In this document: one piece after another, positions 8,865 to 16,620 of the stretch | Layout of the letters: every line of letters begins with the position of its first letter | Position numbering within the stretch: position 1 is the stretch's first letter | Assembly: GCF_000013445.1 (NCBI RefSeq) | Contig: NC_007796.1 | Coordinates: 1,214,936-1,278,935 of the forward strand | Origin: Methanospirillum hungatei JF-1 | GTDB taxonomy: Archaea; Halobacteriota; Methanomicrobia; Methanomicrobiales; Methanospirillaceae | DNA: 64,000 bases | Reading direction: 5' to 3' | The notes under the pieces: model-generated | The model's database searches: none | Told to the model about the DNA's origin: nothing | The model's input: the letters and a program-made list of their open reading frames with translations, nothing else | Translations under genes and position numbers: made by a program

Positions 8865-11800
8865 TCATTGGATAAGTACCTCCTGCTTCTGCTGTAATAA
8901 CTCATTCACCCGCTTTCTGATATCATCAATATATATTTCCAGCTCTTCTTCATTTGTAATTTTTACTCCTCGTTTCAGAGAAACTGAAGTCAGAACCTTC
9001 TTATGTTTTGCAGCATACAAATGAGCAGCATCTGAAACAATTGGCCCCCGTGACAAATTAATGAGTTCTAACGCTTTCTGATAATCTGAAAGAGGATACC
9101 GCTTCAGGGCGTGGATTATCTCCTCATCCGTCCCAAGAGGCATCTGGGGAATCTCCCTGATATGATGAGAAGAAAGAATCTTCTCCTGCTCATGAGACTC
9201 AAGCTCATGCCAGTTTGGATCTCCCTCCAGTGATGAGATGAGATTCTGATATGCCTCTGACACCTGGCTGATACCATGAGATATCTCTTCCCGTAATCGT
9301 TCCTGAACCTTGAAAAGAAGGTCGGTGACCGGATCAGGATCAGAGAGAAGACTTCTGTGCTCCTTGATGGCTGCAGCCTCATGAATAATCACATCCAGGC
9401 CAGAAAGTCCCTCACCATGGTCAAGTAGTTTACATAGCCGTGACCACTCCTGCTGACGGACAGCAATTACATCAACAATACTTTTCCATTTCTCAATATC
9501 TGAAATAATTATATCCTTCTGTGCTGCAATCCGCTTGAGAAGAGACACACCAGAGAGCCCATCCATCTCCGCCAGATATGAAGGAATCATAACTTCTGGT
9601 AACGGTGGATCTCCTCCGGTCTTTTCCAGAAGCTCTCTGAGTTTTTCAATACAAAGAGAAGCATCTTCCCCTTCAGACCCCGCCTTGGCCTGAATTCCAA
9701 CCTTTTGATACACTGCTTTGGCTTTCAGTTTTTCCTCTGCAGTCGGGGGAGATTCACTCTCACACGTAAAGAAACTCTTCTCAAGAGTCCGACGATTATC
9801 AAGGTCACTTAAAGAGACGGTTTTATGACTATCATTAGTAGCATGGAGATGTCCGGAGGCACACAGAGCAATAATCGCCCCTTCAATTGCATCCTTGGGC
9901 CATCCAAAAGGAGCATCCTCATAGTATTTTACGATTTCAGAACCCTTCTTTGAATTTGCATTCAGGAACCGTAAAATCTCTTTACAGACATTATGTTCTT
10001 CAGTATTCCCTGAATGACCGATAACTGAAAGCGGATTTGCATGACCCGATTTGATTCTTGTAAAAACATCCGCCCAACGAGGATTATCTGCATCCTTGAA
10101 CCGGTAAAATTTCTTTTCTGATGCGATTTTCACCGCATTCAAGAGAACCTCTTTTGGTGATCCACCCTCTTTCTTATCCCCGCCACCAAGATACACAACC
10201 GCCTGGCTGATGATATCATCCAGATAGGCTTGCACTTTTGTATCATGAGCAACCTTCTTCGTTTCAATATTCTTCTTCGCCTGAATACCTTCATTCGTAT
10301 TCGGGACACCAATCGAATCCATAGTCTGCTGGGCTGCAATACTCCCTGCAATATGATCGATCAGATCCTGATGATGGTGCTTTGGCAGAAATATCTGAAT
10401 TAGCGGACTCTCCGGGCCTTCTTCAAGTGAGGTTTTTCGAACCTCCTCTTCCGAACTCCCCCATCCATTTCTCACCCATACCGGGATCTTTTTACTCACC
10501 GGGGGCTTATCTTCGGTAAAAATCCTGGCATCAATCTCCCTGACGGTCTTCGTATCGCCATCCTTATACGATATCTGTTTCAGAAGGGCTTGCACAGATT
10601 TCATCAATGCCTGATCACGGTCAAACGATATCCGATTGATATCATCCTTCCATGCATTGAGATTTTTCCGATACTCCTGGTCCCATCTCTTCCCTTCCCT
10701 GGTCTGAATCCTGAGTGTCCCATCTCCTGCATCGCTGATAATACCACGATCTTTCAGGTCATCAATAAGAAGAGGAACCTCACGACGGAGATCAACTCCT
10801 TCATACTCAAGACCTGACAAGAGCAGATCGGTAATGGTCTCCGGAGTGGCACGAACCCCTAATGATGTATCTACTTGTTGAATAAGGAAAAGAAGAGCAC
10901 AAATACGTGATTTAAGTTGCCCTGAAGAAGACGAATCATCCTCCCCCCGAATCATTTCATCTGTTTCCTGGGGGAGAATCCCATTATTTATAAGATATGG
11001 CCGCTGTTGGCTGTAGATATAATCAACCGGAATAACATATCCGAGAGGAGACTCAGCATAGGTCTTAATTCCCGAAAAGGTAAGGCGCAACTGGTTTCGA
11101 AGCTGGGTTGACAGCCCTCCCCGGTCAATAGACCGTAATATATGGTCCCAAAGCCGTTTTCTGGAAGGTAAGAGGGGATAGTCTGGAACGAGGGATTCAT
11201 TATCATCCTGACTATGAGCAATCTTCGAACCTTCAATCTGACGGGTAATTTCACCGTGAACACTCTCTAAAAGAGCGGATAATTTTGGTTTCTCACTCTC
11301 TTTCTTTCGAAGGATAGTCTGCCGAAGAACAGTATCAACATCCTTACTCTCCAGGGGAACATAAAGAGAGAATTTTCCCATTAGTTTCTGTAAGTATGGG
11401 TTTGCATGAAGTGCCTCCTGACCGGTCGCAACAAGGAGACACCGACTCTCAAACTTACTGGTCAATGCCTCAACTATCTCCTGGAAGAGAACAAGTTTTG
11501 TACTATCCTGCTCTACCGCGAGATATTGCTGGACTTCATCAAGCACGATAAGAACAAGTCCCGGTTTTTTCTTATTTTGAATTTTTGTTTTTAATATCTC
11601 ATCAATTAAACTAACCATCAGGTCAGTTGTCATATTCGTCTCTTCAGGGAATTGACGATCAAGCCTGGTAAACAGGTCCTGAGGAGTGGCTCCAAGATCA
11701 GGAAGATATTTGAGTGCAACCTGGGCAAATGCCGGGGAGATGAGACAATATTGAAGATCGTCTTCCTTTCCCATCGATTTCAGGTCCGAGCGAATAGTAT

Positions 11801-12365
11801 CAAGGATGCCTTGCTGTGCAAGCCATAGATGAATTCGGGCAAGCTGGAGATCATGATCCGGATAACCTGCAGCCCGTAAAATTACTTGTAACACTGCCTC
11901 TCTGGGATCATGTGAATCCCCTCCGGAAAGTGTCCCGGCAGCAGACCATATACCGCCTGCTCTTCTGGTTTCAGTATCAAGTCGCTTTAATGAGTCCTGA
12001 ATATCATCAGGTAGACGGGCAAGAGTCCTTGCCGTAGCGCCATCAGAGAATGTAATGTCAGCCCAAAGGAAGTCAAGAATGCGAACGAGGTGTGATTTTC
12101 CAGACCCAAAAAATCCACTGACCCAGACCGCTGGTTGCTTTGGTTGATCTAAATGATCAAGAAACGAATCTAAAATCTTTTTAAGACCAGTATAATATGA
12201 TCCCTCACAAACAAAATGCTGAAGTTCCCACCGTGCAACCTCCCACTCCTGCTCTGTTGTAATGGGGGCAACCTTGGTATACCCATCATTGGGAATTTCA
12301 TAGGCTGTCGGATCATTCTGAAAAACATCCTTATTTAATATCATATCTCTCTTACTCGTCTTCAT
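8865..12365 (-). CDS. brxC: BrxC, large P-loop ATPase of BREX
   Basis: 1166 residues from the ATG at 12365, which overlaps brxB by 14 bases; an in-frame ATG at 12344 (residue 8, MILNKDVFQ) is an equally good start and better matches where family homology begins. Walker A GFFGSGKS is at residues 84-91 and a Walker B-like LIVLDEVQQYL near 275-285. The long C-terminal half is helical with charged segments. BrxC is an essential BREX ATPase of unresolved action. The gene ends QKQEVLIQ at 8868, the same eight residues found as a relic before pglX. Confidence 0.94.
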   Translation of the reverse strand: MKTSKRDMILNKDVFQNDPTAYEIPNDGYTKVAPITTEQEWEVARWELQHFVCEGSYYTGLKKILDSFLDHLDQPKQPAVWVSGFFGSGKSHLVRILDFLWADITFSDGATARTLARLPDDIQDSLKRLDTETRRAGGIWSAAGTLSGGDSHDPREAVLQVILRAAGYPDHDLQLARIHLWLAQQGILDTIRSDLKSMGKEDDLQYCLISPAFAQVALKYLPDLGATPQDLFTRLDRQFPEETNMTTDLMVSLIDEILKTKIQNKKKPGLVLIVLDEVQQYLAVEQDSTKLVLFQEIVEALTSKFESRCLLVATGQEALHANPYLQKLMGKFSLYVPLESKDVDTVLRQTILRKKESEKPKLSALLESVHGEITRQIEGSKIAHSQDDNESLVPDYPLLPSRKRLWDHILRSIDRGGLSTQLRNQLRLTFSGIKTYAESPLGYVIPVDYIYSQQRPYLINNGILPQETDEMIRGEDDSSSSGQLKSRICALLFLIQQVDTSLGVRATPETITDLLLSGLEYEGVDLRREVPLLIDDLKDRGIISDAGDGTLRIQTREGKRWDQEYRKNLNAWKDDINRISFDRDQALMKSVQALLKQISYKDGDTKTVREIDARIFTEDKPPVSKKIPVWVRNGWGSSEEEVRKTSLEEGPESPLIQIFLPKHHHQDLIDHIAGSIAAQQTMDSIGVPNTNEGIQAKKNIETKKVAHDTKVQAYLDDIISQAVVYLGGGDKKEGGSPKEVLLNAVKIASEKKFYRFKDADNPRWADVFTRIKSGHANPLSVIGHSGNTEEHNVCKEILRFLNANSKKGSEIVKYYEDAPFGWPKDAIEGAIIALCASGHLHATNDSHKTVSLSDLDNRRTLEKSFFTCESESPPTAEEKLKAKAVYQKVGIQAKAGSEGEDASLCIEKLRELLEKTGGDPPLPEVMIPSYLAEMDGLSGVSLLKRIAAQKDIIISDIEKWKSIVDVIAVRQQEWSRLCKLLDHGEGLSGLDVIIHEAAAIKEHRSLLSDPDPVTDLLFKVQERLREEISHGISQVSEAYQNLISSLEGDPNWHELESHEQEKILSSHHIREIPQMPLGTDEEIIHALKRYPLSDYQKALELINLSRGPIVSDAAHLYAAKHKKVLTSVSLKRGVKITNEEELEIYIDDIRKRVNELLQQKQEVLIQ

Positions 12366-12906
12366 CCTTTACTTCAATTGGAAATGCCTTATAATTCCAC
12401 CCATCATGATCATTCATAAACTGGTAGCAATACCCCCGATGACTCCCTGGGAAAAAAACTAATAATCTGCCAGGAATAGGAAGTTTCTTCACTATCTCCT
12501 CAATCAATTTACTCAACCGAATTATCCCAAAAAGTGCCCCCGTCCCTGAAATAGCGATTATCTTTGAATTGTCGTCTTTATCCCACTGATGTGATAACCG
12601 TTCGATGATGAATTGAAGGAACATTTTTTCTGCAGATTTTAGACGTGTCGGATTTTTGAAAAATTCTTCCCTGTAGGGGTGGACAGTACACCATTCATCA
12701 AAAAATGTGAACATATCAATAAGAAGCCAGCTATGGCCTGCTCTTTCAGTTGCCAGGCCAAATTCATCTATCCTTCTCAGTAACCGACGTTCATCTGAAG
12801 GATCATAGACACAAAACCACACCTTCTCTTCAGGTGCAGCTCGGGGATCCCAGGGAATTGAAACCTGCTTACCAAAGACGTCTAGTAACTTTTCAATATT
12901 AGTCAT
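12352..12906 (-). CDS. brxB: BrxB (DUF1788)
   Basis: 184 residues with the DUF1788 pattern: a helical N-terminal region, a central SGTGALFGIIRLS segment near residue 120 and the conserved LLVFFPGSHRGY then DGWNYKAFPI near the C-terminus. BrxB is a core type 1 BREX protein with no known enzymatic motif. The start overlaps brxA by four bases (12903-12906) and its end overlaps the longest brxC reading, consistent with translational coupling in one operon. Confidence 0.93.
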   Translation of the reverse strand: MTNIEKLLDVFGKQVSIPWDPRAAPEEKVWFCVYDPSDERRLLRRIDEFGLATERAGHSWLLIDMFTFFDEWCTVHPYREEFFKNPTRLKSAEKMFLQFIIERLSHQWDKDDNSKIIAISGTGALFGIIRLSKLIEEIVKKLPIPGRLLVFFPGSHRGYCYQFMNDHDGWNYKAFPIEVKDEDE

Positions 12907-13679
12907 ACTCCCCCCAGAGAACGAATCAAGTCTGAAATGGTGATTTCAATCACCCCTCCCGCTGATTTATATGAGATAAGCCCCATCACAGAAGCGGAAT
13001 GGAACAGTTCATCCCGTTCGGTATCACTCAAATCCAGAATACTTATAAAAGGAGATCTCATAAGCATAACTCCTCCGAATCCGATTAATGTTCCTAAATA
13101 AAGAGCAAACGTGAATGAAGCCGGACCAGATGTGGATTTAGTACGATTTTTTTTCCCTTTTCCAATGAGATGGCCTGATTGGGTCCAGGAAGAAAGAAGG
13201 TTCTCTGCCATCGATTTGAGAGTTTTATCAGTAAAGGAGCCATCCAGATTCTGGGTTAAAGTTTGAATCAAATCATCCTTTCTTGCTTGTGTCCCACAAT
13301 CGAGAGATAATATATAATCCGCTGAAATCCTGAGTGACTTATCACGAGCCAATGCGTAGAGTAGTGTTAATGTCGGGTGTTCTTTCTCATAGTGAGTAAA
13401 AAGGTATCGAAAGACCCGGTACAGCGGGATGGAATCATCCAGTCCATACATTCGTTTCAGGAATGAAAAGGTTTTATTTCTGCCGGAAATACTCTTTTTA
13501 TTTAAAATATTTTCATTAATGATTGCATCTTTTATGGTATCGAAAGGAGCATCTGGTGAAATATTTTGAAAAAGCAACTCCATCTCCTGGAGCATGATAG
13601 TACGAGAAGAATGTGAACCGATTGATTCACAAAAGCCGTATTGTATTGGATAGTTAATTATTGTTGAAAAAGACCACAC
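12903..13679 (-). CDS. brxA: BrxA (DUF1819), first gene of the BREX operon
   Basis: 258 residues from a GTG at 13679. The N-terminal segment (YGFCESIGSHSSRTIMLQEMELLF) matches the usual DUF1819 beginning, so the internal ATG at residue 29 is not preferred. The rest is helical with a small C-terminal domain. BrxA is a small DNA-binding protein required for BREX. No ribosome-binding site precedes the GTG, but an A/T-only TATA-like box is centred about 26 bases upstream, which would put transcription start at or next to the start codon, i.e. a leaderless message. Confidence 0.9.
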   Translation of the reverse strand: MWSFSTIINYPIQYGFCESIGSHSSRTIMLQEMELLFQNISPDAPFDTIKDAIINENILNKKSISGRNKTFSFLKRMYGLDDSIPLYRVFRYLFTHYEKEHPTLTLLYALARDKSLRISADYILSLDCGTQARKDDLIQTLTQNLDGSFTDKTLKSMAENLLSSWTQSGHLIGKGKKNRTKSTSGPASFTFALYLGTLIGFGGVMLMRSPFISILDLSDTERDELFHSASVMGLISYKSAGGVIEITISDLIRSLGGV

Positions 13680-13698
13680 AACGAGAATATTTCATTTA

Positions 13699-13711
13699 TT
13701 TAAATATATTA
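13699..13711 (-). promoter_or_regulatory. Probable TATA box of the BREX operon
   Basis: Minus-strand reading AATATATTTAAATA lies 20-32 bases upstream of the brxA GTG. The spacing fits an archaeal TATA box for a leaderless transcript. No conserved BRE purines are obvious just upstream, so this is position-based. Confidence 0.5.
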
Positions 13712-14394
13712 TTATCTATATGTATTGAGTGGTTTAAAACATGTAATTCATGTGAGAAATGTCCGAATTTAGATTATCAACAACAATTTCAAAATTCGGT
13801 TTGAGATAAATAAAAATCGTTTTATTTTTCAACTCTTCAGAAAGGATATTAGCCTTAATTCCGATTCTGTAAGATTTTTAAACCCAGACCTCCAGGCCGG
13901 ATAGTGACTGGGATTTTTGATAATTACTGATCAAAAGGTCGAGAGAACATCAAAAAGGAAGATATTAACTTACATTAGAAAGCGGTTTATTTACAAATAT
14001 GGTTTTGACTCAGATTTGCTTGTTCTACCAAAAGATGACGGTCCATCTGCCAGTAAGGATATAGGGAGAATATCGTATTATGCCATTCAAGATGGGATAC
14101 CTGTGAAATGAGATATATGCAAGAGAATAAGCAGGAATTAAAAAACCTTCAGTTCTATCTACAAACATTCTAAAATTTTTTAACTCTTCTTTGTCGGAAT
14201 AAAAAGGATAATTACATTGTAACTCCAAATGACCTCAAAAATTCAATTTTCCCCCATTCATTTCAATTCAGTCTATCCCTCTAAGAAAAACAATACGTGA
14301 GTATAGATCCTTTTGTGGAGGTATGATTTCGCAGAATAAACCCACCACTCACGATTCACCCTAAAACATCCCCAAAAACCCAAAAAAAATTAAT
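13712..14394. other. AT-rich intergenic region between BREX and the accessory element
   Basis: About 680 bases without a gene I can support. Two overlapping frames of 64 codons (plus, 13917-14111) and 67 codons (minus, 14025-14228) exist, but neither has a ribosome-binding site or a recognisable family. The stretch is distinctly AT-rich with several T-runs. I see no tRNA, attachment site or clear inverted repeat. Confidence 0.5.
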
Positions 14395-14685
14395 TTATCC
14401 CATACTCCTCCGCTGAATCTCCTCTTCTACCCGGTCCCATTCACAAAGACACTCCCCGATATCACGAACCAGAAGCTGAGCTCCCCTGTACACCACTTCA
14501 GGCCTCGAATCTTCAGGGGACATCCCACAGAACATCTCCTCAAACGAGTAGAGAATATCTAAAATCTCCGTCTTAATCTCAAACAGATCCTCAATCAGCG
14601 AAGAAATATCATCACTATCCTCCGGCGGGGAAAGCCATGCAGCCTCAGCCCGATAAAATCCGGACGGAAGATCAGAACAGGACAT
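14395..14685 (-). CDS. Unknown small acidic protein of the accessory element
   Basis: 96 residues, strongly acidic and predicted helical in the middle (SSLIEDLFEIKTEILDILYSFEEMF), with no membrane segment or known motif. The ATG shares one base with the stop of the small membrane protein gene upstream (TGATG), a typical coupled arrangement, so it is likely the last gene of the operon that starts at 15949. I do not recognise the family. Confidence 0.65.
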   Translation of the reverse strand: MSCSDLPSGFYRAEAAWLSPPEDSDDISSLIEDLFEIKTEILDILYSFEEMFCGMSPEDSRPEVVYRGAQLLVRDIGECLCEWDRVEEEIQRRSMG

Positions 14686-14870
14686 CAGGACCTCTCCATC
14701 AGATCGGAGATCGGATCTGAAACCTGCACATTCCCGGTTTTATCCACGATCACCAACGGAAACACCCTCTTTGACCTTCGAACATACGACACCCACAACC
14801 CGGCGGTCCCGATACCGCTCATCACCGAAACAAGACAGGACACACCGGCAAGAATCAATTCAAATCCCAT
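14685..14870 (-). CDS. Unknown small single-span membrane protein
   Basis: 61 residues from the ATG at 14870, chosen because GGTGAT lies five bases upstream and the gene then overlaps the secreted-protein gene by 11 bases; a start at 14876 or 14903 is possible. One hydrophobic segment (residues about 3-27, ILAGVSCLVSVMSGIGTAGLWV) is followed by a basic patch YVRRSKR, predicting an N-out, C-in protein. The short cytoplasmic tail ends in an acidic helix. Function unknown; it sits between a secreted and a cytosolic protein. Confidence 0.65.
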   Translation of the reverse strand: MGFELILAGVSCLVSVMSGIGTAGLWVSYVRRSKRVFPLVIVDKTGNVQVSDPISDLMERS

Positions 14871-15420
14871 ATTCATCACCAAACACCACCTGCTCGGAAC
14901 CATTCATCGCCCCGGCAACATCTGACCCGAACGCAACTGACCGATTCCCGTCATCAGAATACGCCCTGGTAAGCAGAATACCGCTCCCATTCACCACGTA
15001 CCTGGCAATTGTCTCATCATCAAGCACCCGGCTGGAAACATACTCTCCCCTGGAAAAGAGACCAGATAACCTGACCTCATCCACACGTGCCTTCACCCCG
15101 TTATCCTCTCCAAACAGACACTCTGAATCCTCATCCGACCCGTTCACCACCTGACCTGAATACTCATCAATCCCCATCGGCCCTGCTGATTGACCCCGTG
15201 TAGACACCACAACCCCGTCATGAATGACCAGCGACCGCATAAGAGATGCCAGGTCGGTTGTGAACAGATGCGAAGCATAGGACTGACCCTGACCAAGCAC
15301 CGATGACGATACCCATGCTGCTCCATCACACACAATCGATGATGTCACCGAATCGGCATGACAGGCACCAAACCCCAGGATCAGCACCACAAGACCGGGA
15401 ATGAGCAAAACCCGGACCAT
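14860..15420 (-). CDS. Unknown secreted or membrane-anchored protein
   Basis: 186 residues from the ATG at 15420, preceded by GGGAGATGAG; a longer reading from 15483 lacks such a site. The start gives a signal peptide, VRVLLIPGLVVLILGFGACHA, with possible cleavage after ACHA near residue 22. The mature part is serine-, glycine- and valine-rich with three NGS sequons that fit archaeal N-glycosylation. No known domain recognised. It lies 25 bases after the 167-aa gene and is coupled to the small membrane gene, so these three may form an envelope- or surface-related set. Confidence 0.75.
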   Translation of the reverse strand: MVRVLLIPGLVVLILGFGACHADSVTSSIVCDGAAWVSSSVLGQGQSYASHLFTTDLASLMRSLVIHDGVVVSTRGQSAGPMGIDEYSGQVVNGSDEDSECLFGEDNGVKARVDEVRLSGLFSRGEYVSSRVLDDETIARYVVNGSGILLTRAYSDDGNRSVAFGSDVAGAMNGSEQVVFGDEYGI

Positions 15421-15445
15421 CTCATCTCCCAAAAAAAGGGAGGGA

Positions 15446-15949
15446 TTATGCAAGGGCACCAATGGTATCTGCCCATGCCTCAACGGTGTTCAGAATACTA
15501 TCAGACTCATAACTGGACACACTGATTTTGTCCCGTTTGAAGGTCACGTTAAAGAGCTCTCCATTCGCAGCATGACATTTCAGCACAACGGTAAACCCGT
15601 CTTCAGAACTGTCGTGAGATGAAACACCCCCCATTGCAGTACTTATCGCGTTATTCGCGAGAATGGTTGCAATATTGCTGTCAAACCCAGCTGCCCCCGG
15701 ACATCTGACCGAAACTCTCCCAACCTGCTTCCCATCATCATTCTCATAGATAACCGTCCCGGTATAGTACTCAGAACTCTTCTGAACCGCCGGAAAAGTC
15801 TCCCCTCCGGATACATACGGCGTACAACCCCACGGATTGTCAGCAAGAATATTCCCGATGATCGTGTTCATTGCATCCTTACTGGCAAACGGAGTTGTAA
15901 GAATCCGTTCTGCACTCTTCACCACCGATTTTGATACAAAATCTGCCAT
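15446..15949 (-). CDS. Unknown 167-aa protein, first gene of the second element operon
   Basis: 167 residues with no signal peptide. The N-terminal 35 residues are helical (KSVVKSAERILTTPFASKDAMNTIIGNIL), followed by a beta-rich body with alternating hydrophobic strands (TGTVIYENDDGKQVGRVSV, FTVVLKCHAANGELFNVTF) and a helical tail. Strand-helix layout would suit a structural or binding protein, but I recognise no family. It has its own TATA box (16003-16010) and a palindrome in the short leader, and heads an operon with the secreted and membrane proteins downstream. Confidence 0.75.
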   Translation of the reverse strand: MADFVSKSVVKSAERILTTPFASKDAMNTIIGNILADNPWGCTPYVSGGETFPAVQKSSEYYTGTVIYENDDGKQVGRVSVRCPGAAGFDSNIATILANNAISTAMGGVSSHDSSEDGFTVVLKCHAANGELFNVTFKRDKISVSSYESDSILNTVEAWADTIGALA

Positions 15950-15967
15950 GTTCGAACTACCCCTGCC

Positions 15968-15977
15968 GTGTGCACAC
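15968..15977. promoter_or_regulatory. Palindrome in the leader of the 167-aa gene
   Basis: GTGTGCACAC is a perfect 10-base palindrome 19-28 bases before the ATG at 15949, close to the expected transcription start set by the TATA box at 16003-16010. Its place suits a repressor operator; a partner protein is not identified. Confidence 0.35.
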
Positions 15978-16002
15978 CGGCCTCTTATGATAGAAACCGG
16001 AC

Positions 16003-16010
16003 TATATATA
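16003..16010 (-). promoter_or_regulatory. TATA box of the second element operon
   Basis: TATATATA lies 54-61 bases upstream of the ATG at 15949 in a 107-base gap. Transcription would start near 15980, giving a leader of about 30 bases. Confidence 0.5.
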
Positions 16011-16056
16011 TGAATTCATTCCTTTTTTGAATCTGACAGAAATTTGCGTTCAATTT

Positions 16057-16620
16057 TTAAAATATCAAATGAGATGAACACGTTGATGTACCCTCATACC
16101 TGACAGCCCGGAACACCGGAGTAGTACCCTCTCCTCCGGACAAAATCCTGCAGATCAGAAGGATGGGAGTCACATACTCCTCACCATCGATACACAGTCC
16201 ACACCCCCATCTGCCTGGTGATCTGAACAGGTATCCTCTCATCACCCTTTCCTCACCTATCCTTGCATATACCGGACAGAATCCAAACCCGAAAAACATC
16301 ATCATGGCTTGCTTCACATCTATTACAAATTCCCCTGCGTCATGGAGAATAACCACAAGATGACCATCATTGATAGATATCCGTCCACAATGAAACCAGC
16401 TGGTTTCAGTCCGTTTATGACTGGTATTCATGAGAGCATAGCACAATCCTGCTGCCTTAGTCTCACGGGGACATACGGAAAGATATGCAGGTATACAGCC
16501 GGCTAATGAGCAGAACCGGCGACGTCTCACAGATATTGGATTCTTCAGACCCTTATACACCTGCCAGACAAGGAACGGGCACCTGTCCATGACACATTGC
16601 CAGGTAACCGGCCGGCTCAT
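16057..16620 (-). CDS. Unknown cysteine-rich protein coupled to the primase gene
   Basis: 187 residues; the ATG at 16620 overlaps the primase stop by four bases (ATGA), which argues that it is real. It contains about ten cysteines spread without a clear zinc-finger pattern, a beta-strand-like segment GHLVVILHDAGEFVIDV and a basic N-terminal part. No signal peptide or known family. Base composition matches the primase gene. Last gene of the cassette that starts at 20400. Confidence 0.65.
   Translation of the reverse strand: MSRPVTWQCVMDRCPFLVWQVYKGLKNPISVRRRRFCSLAGCIPAYLSVCPRETKAAGLCYALMNTSHKRTETSWFHCGRISINDGHLVVILHDAGEFVIDVKQAMMMFFGFGFCPVYARIGEERVMRGYLFRSPGRWGCGLCIDGEEYVTPILLICRILSGGEGTTPVFRAVRYEGTSTCSSHLIF

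Noticed and set aside
13917-14228. Two overlapping small frames between BREX and the accessory element
   Set aside because: They overlap on opposite strands, have no ribosome-binding site and match no family I know.
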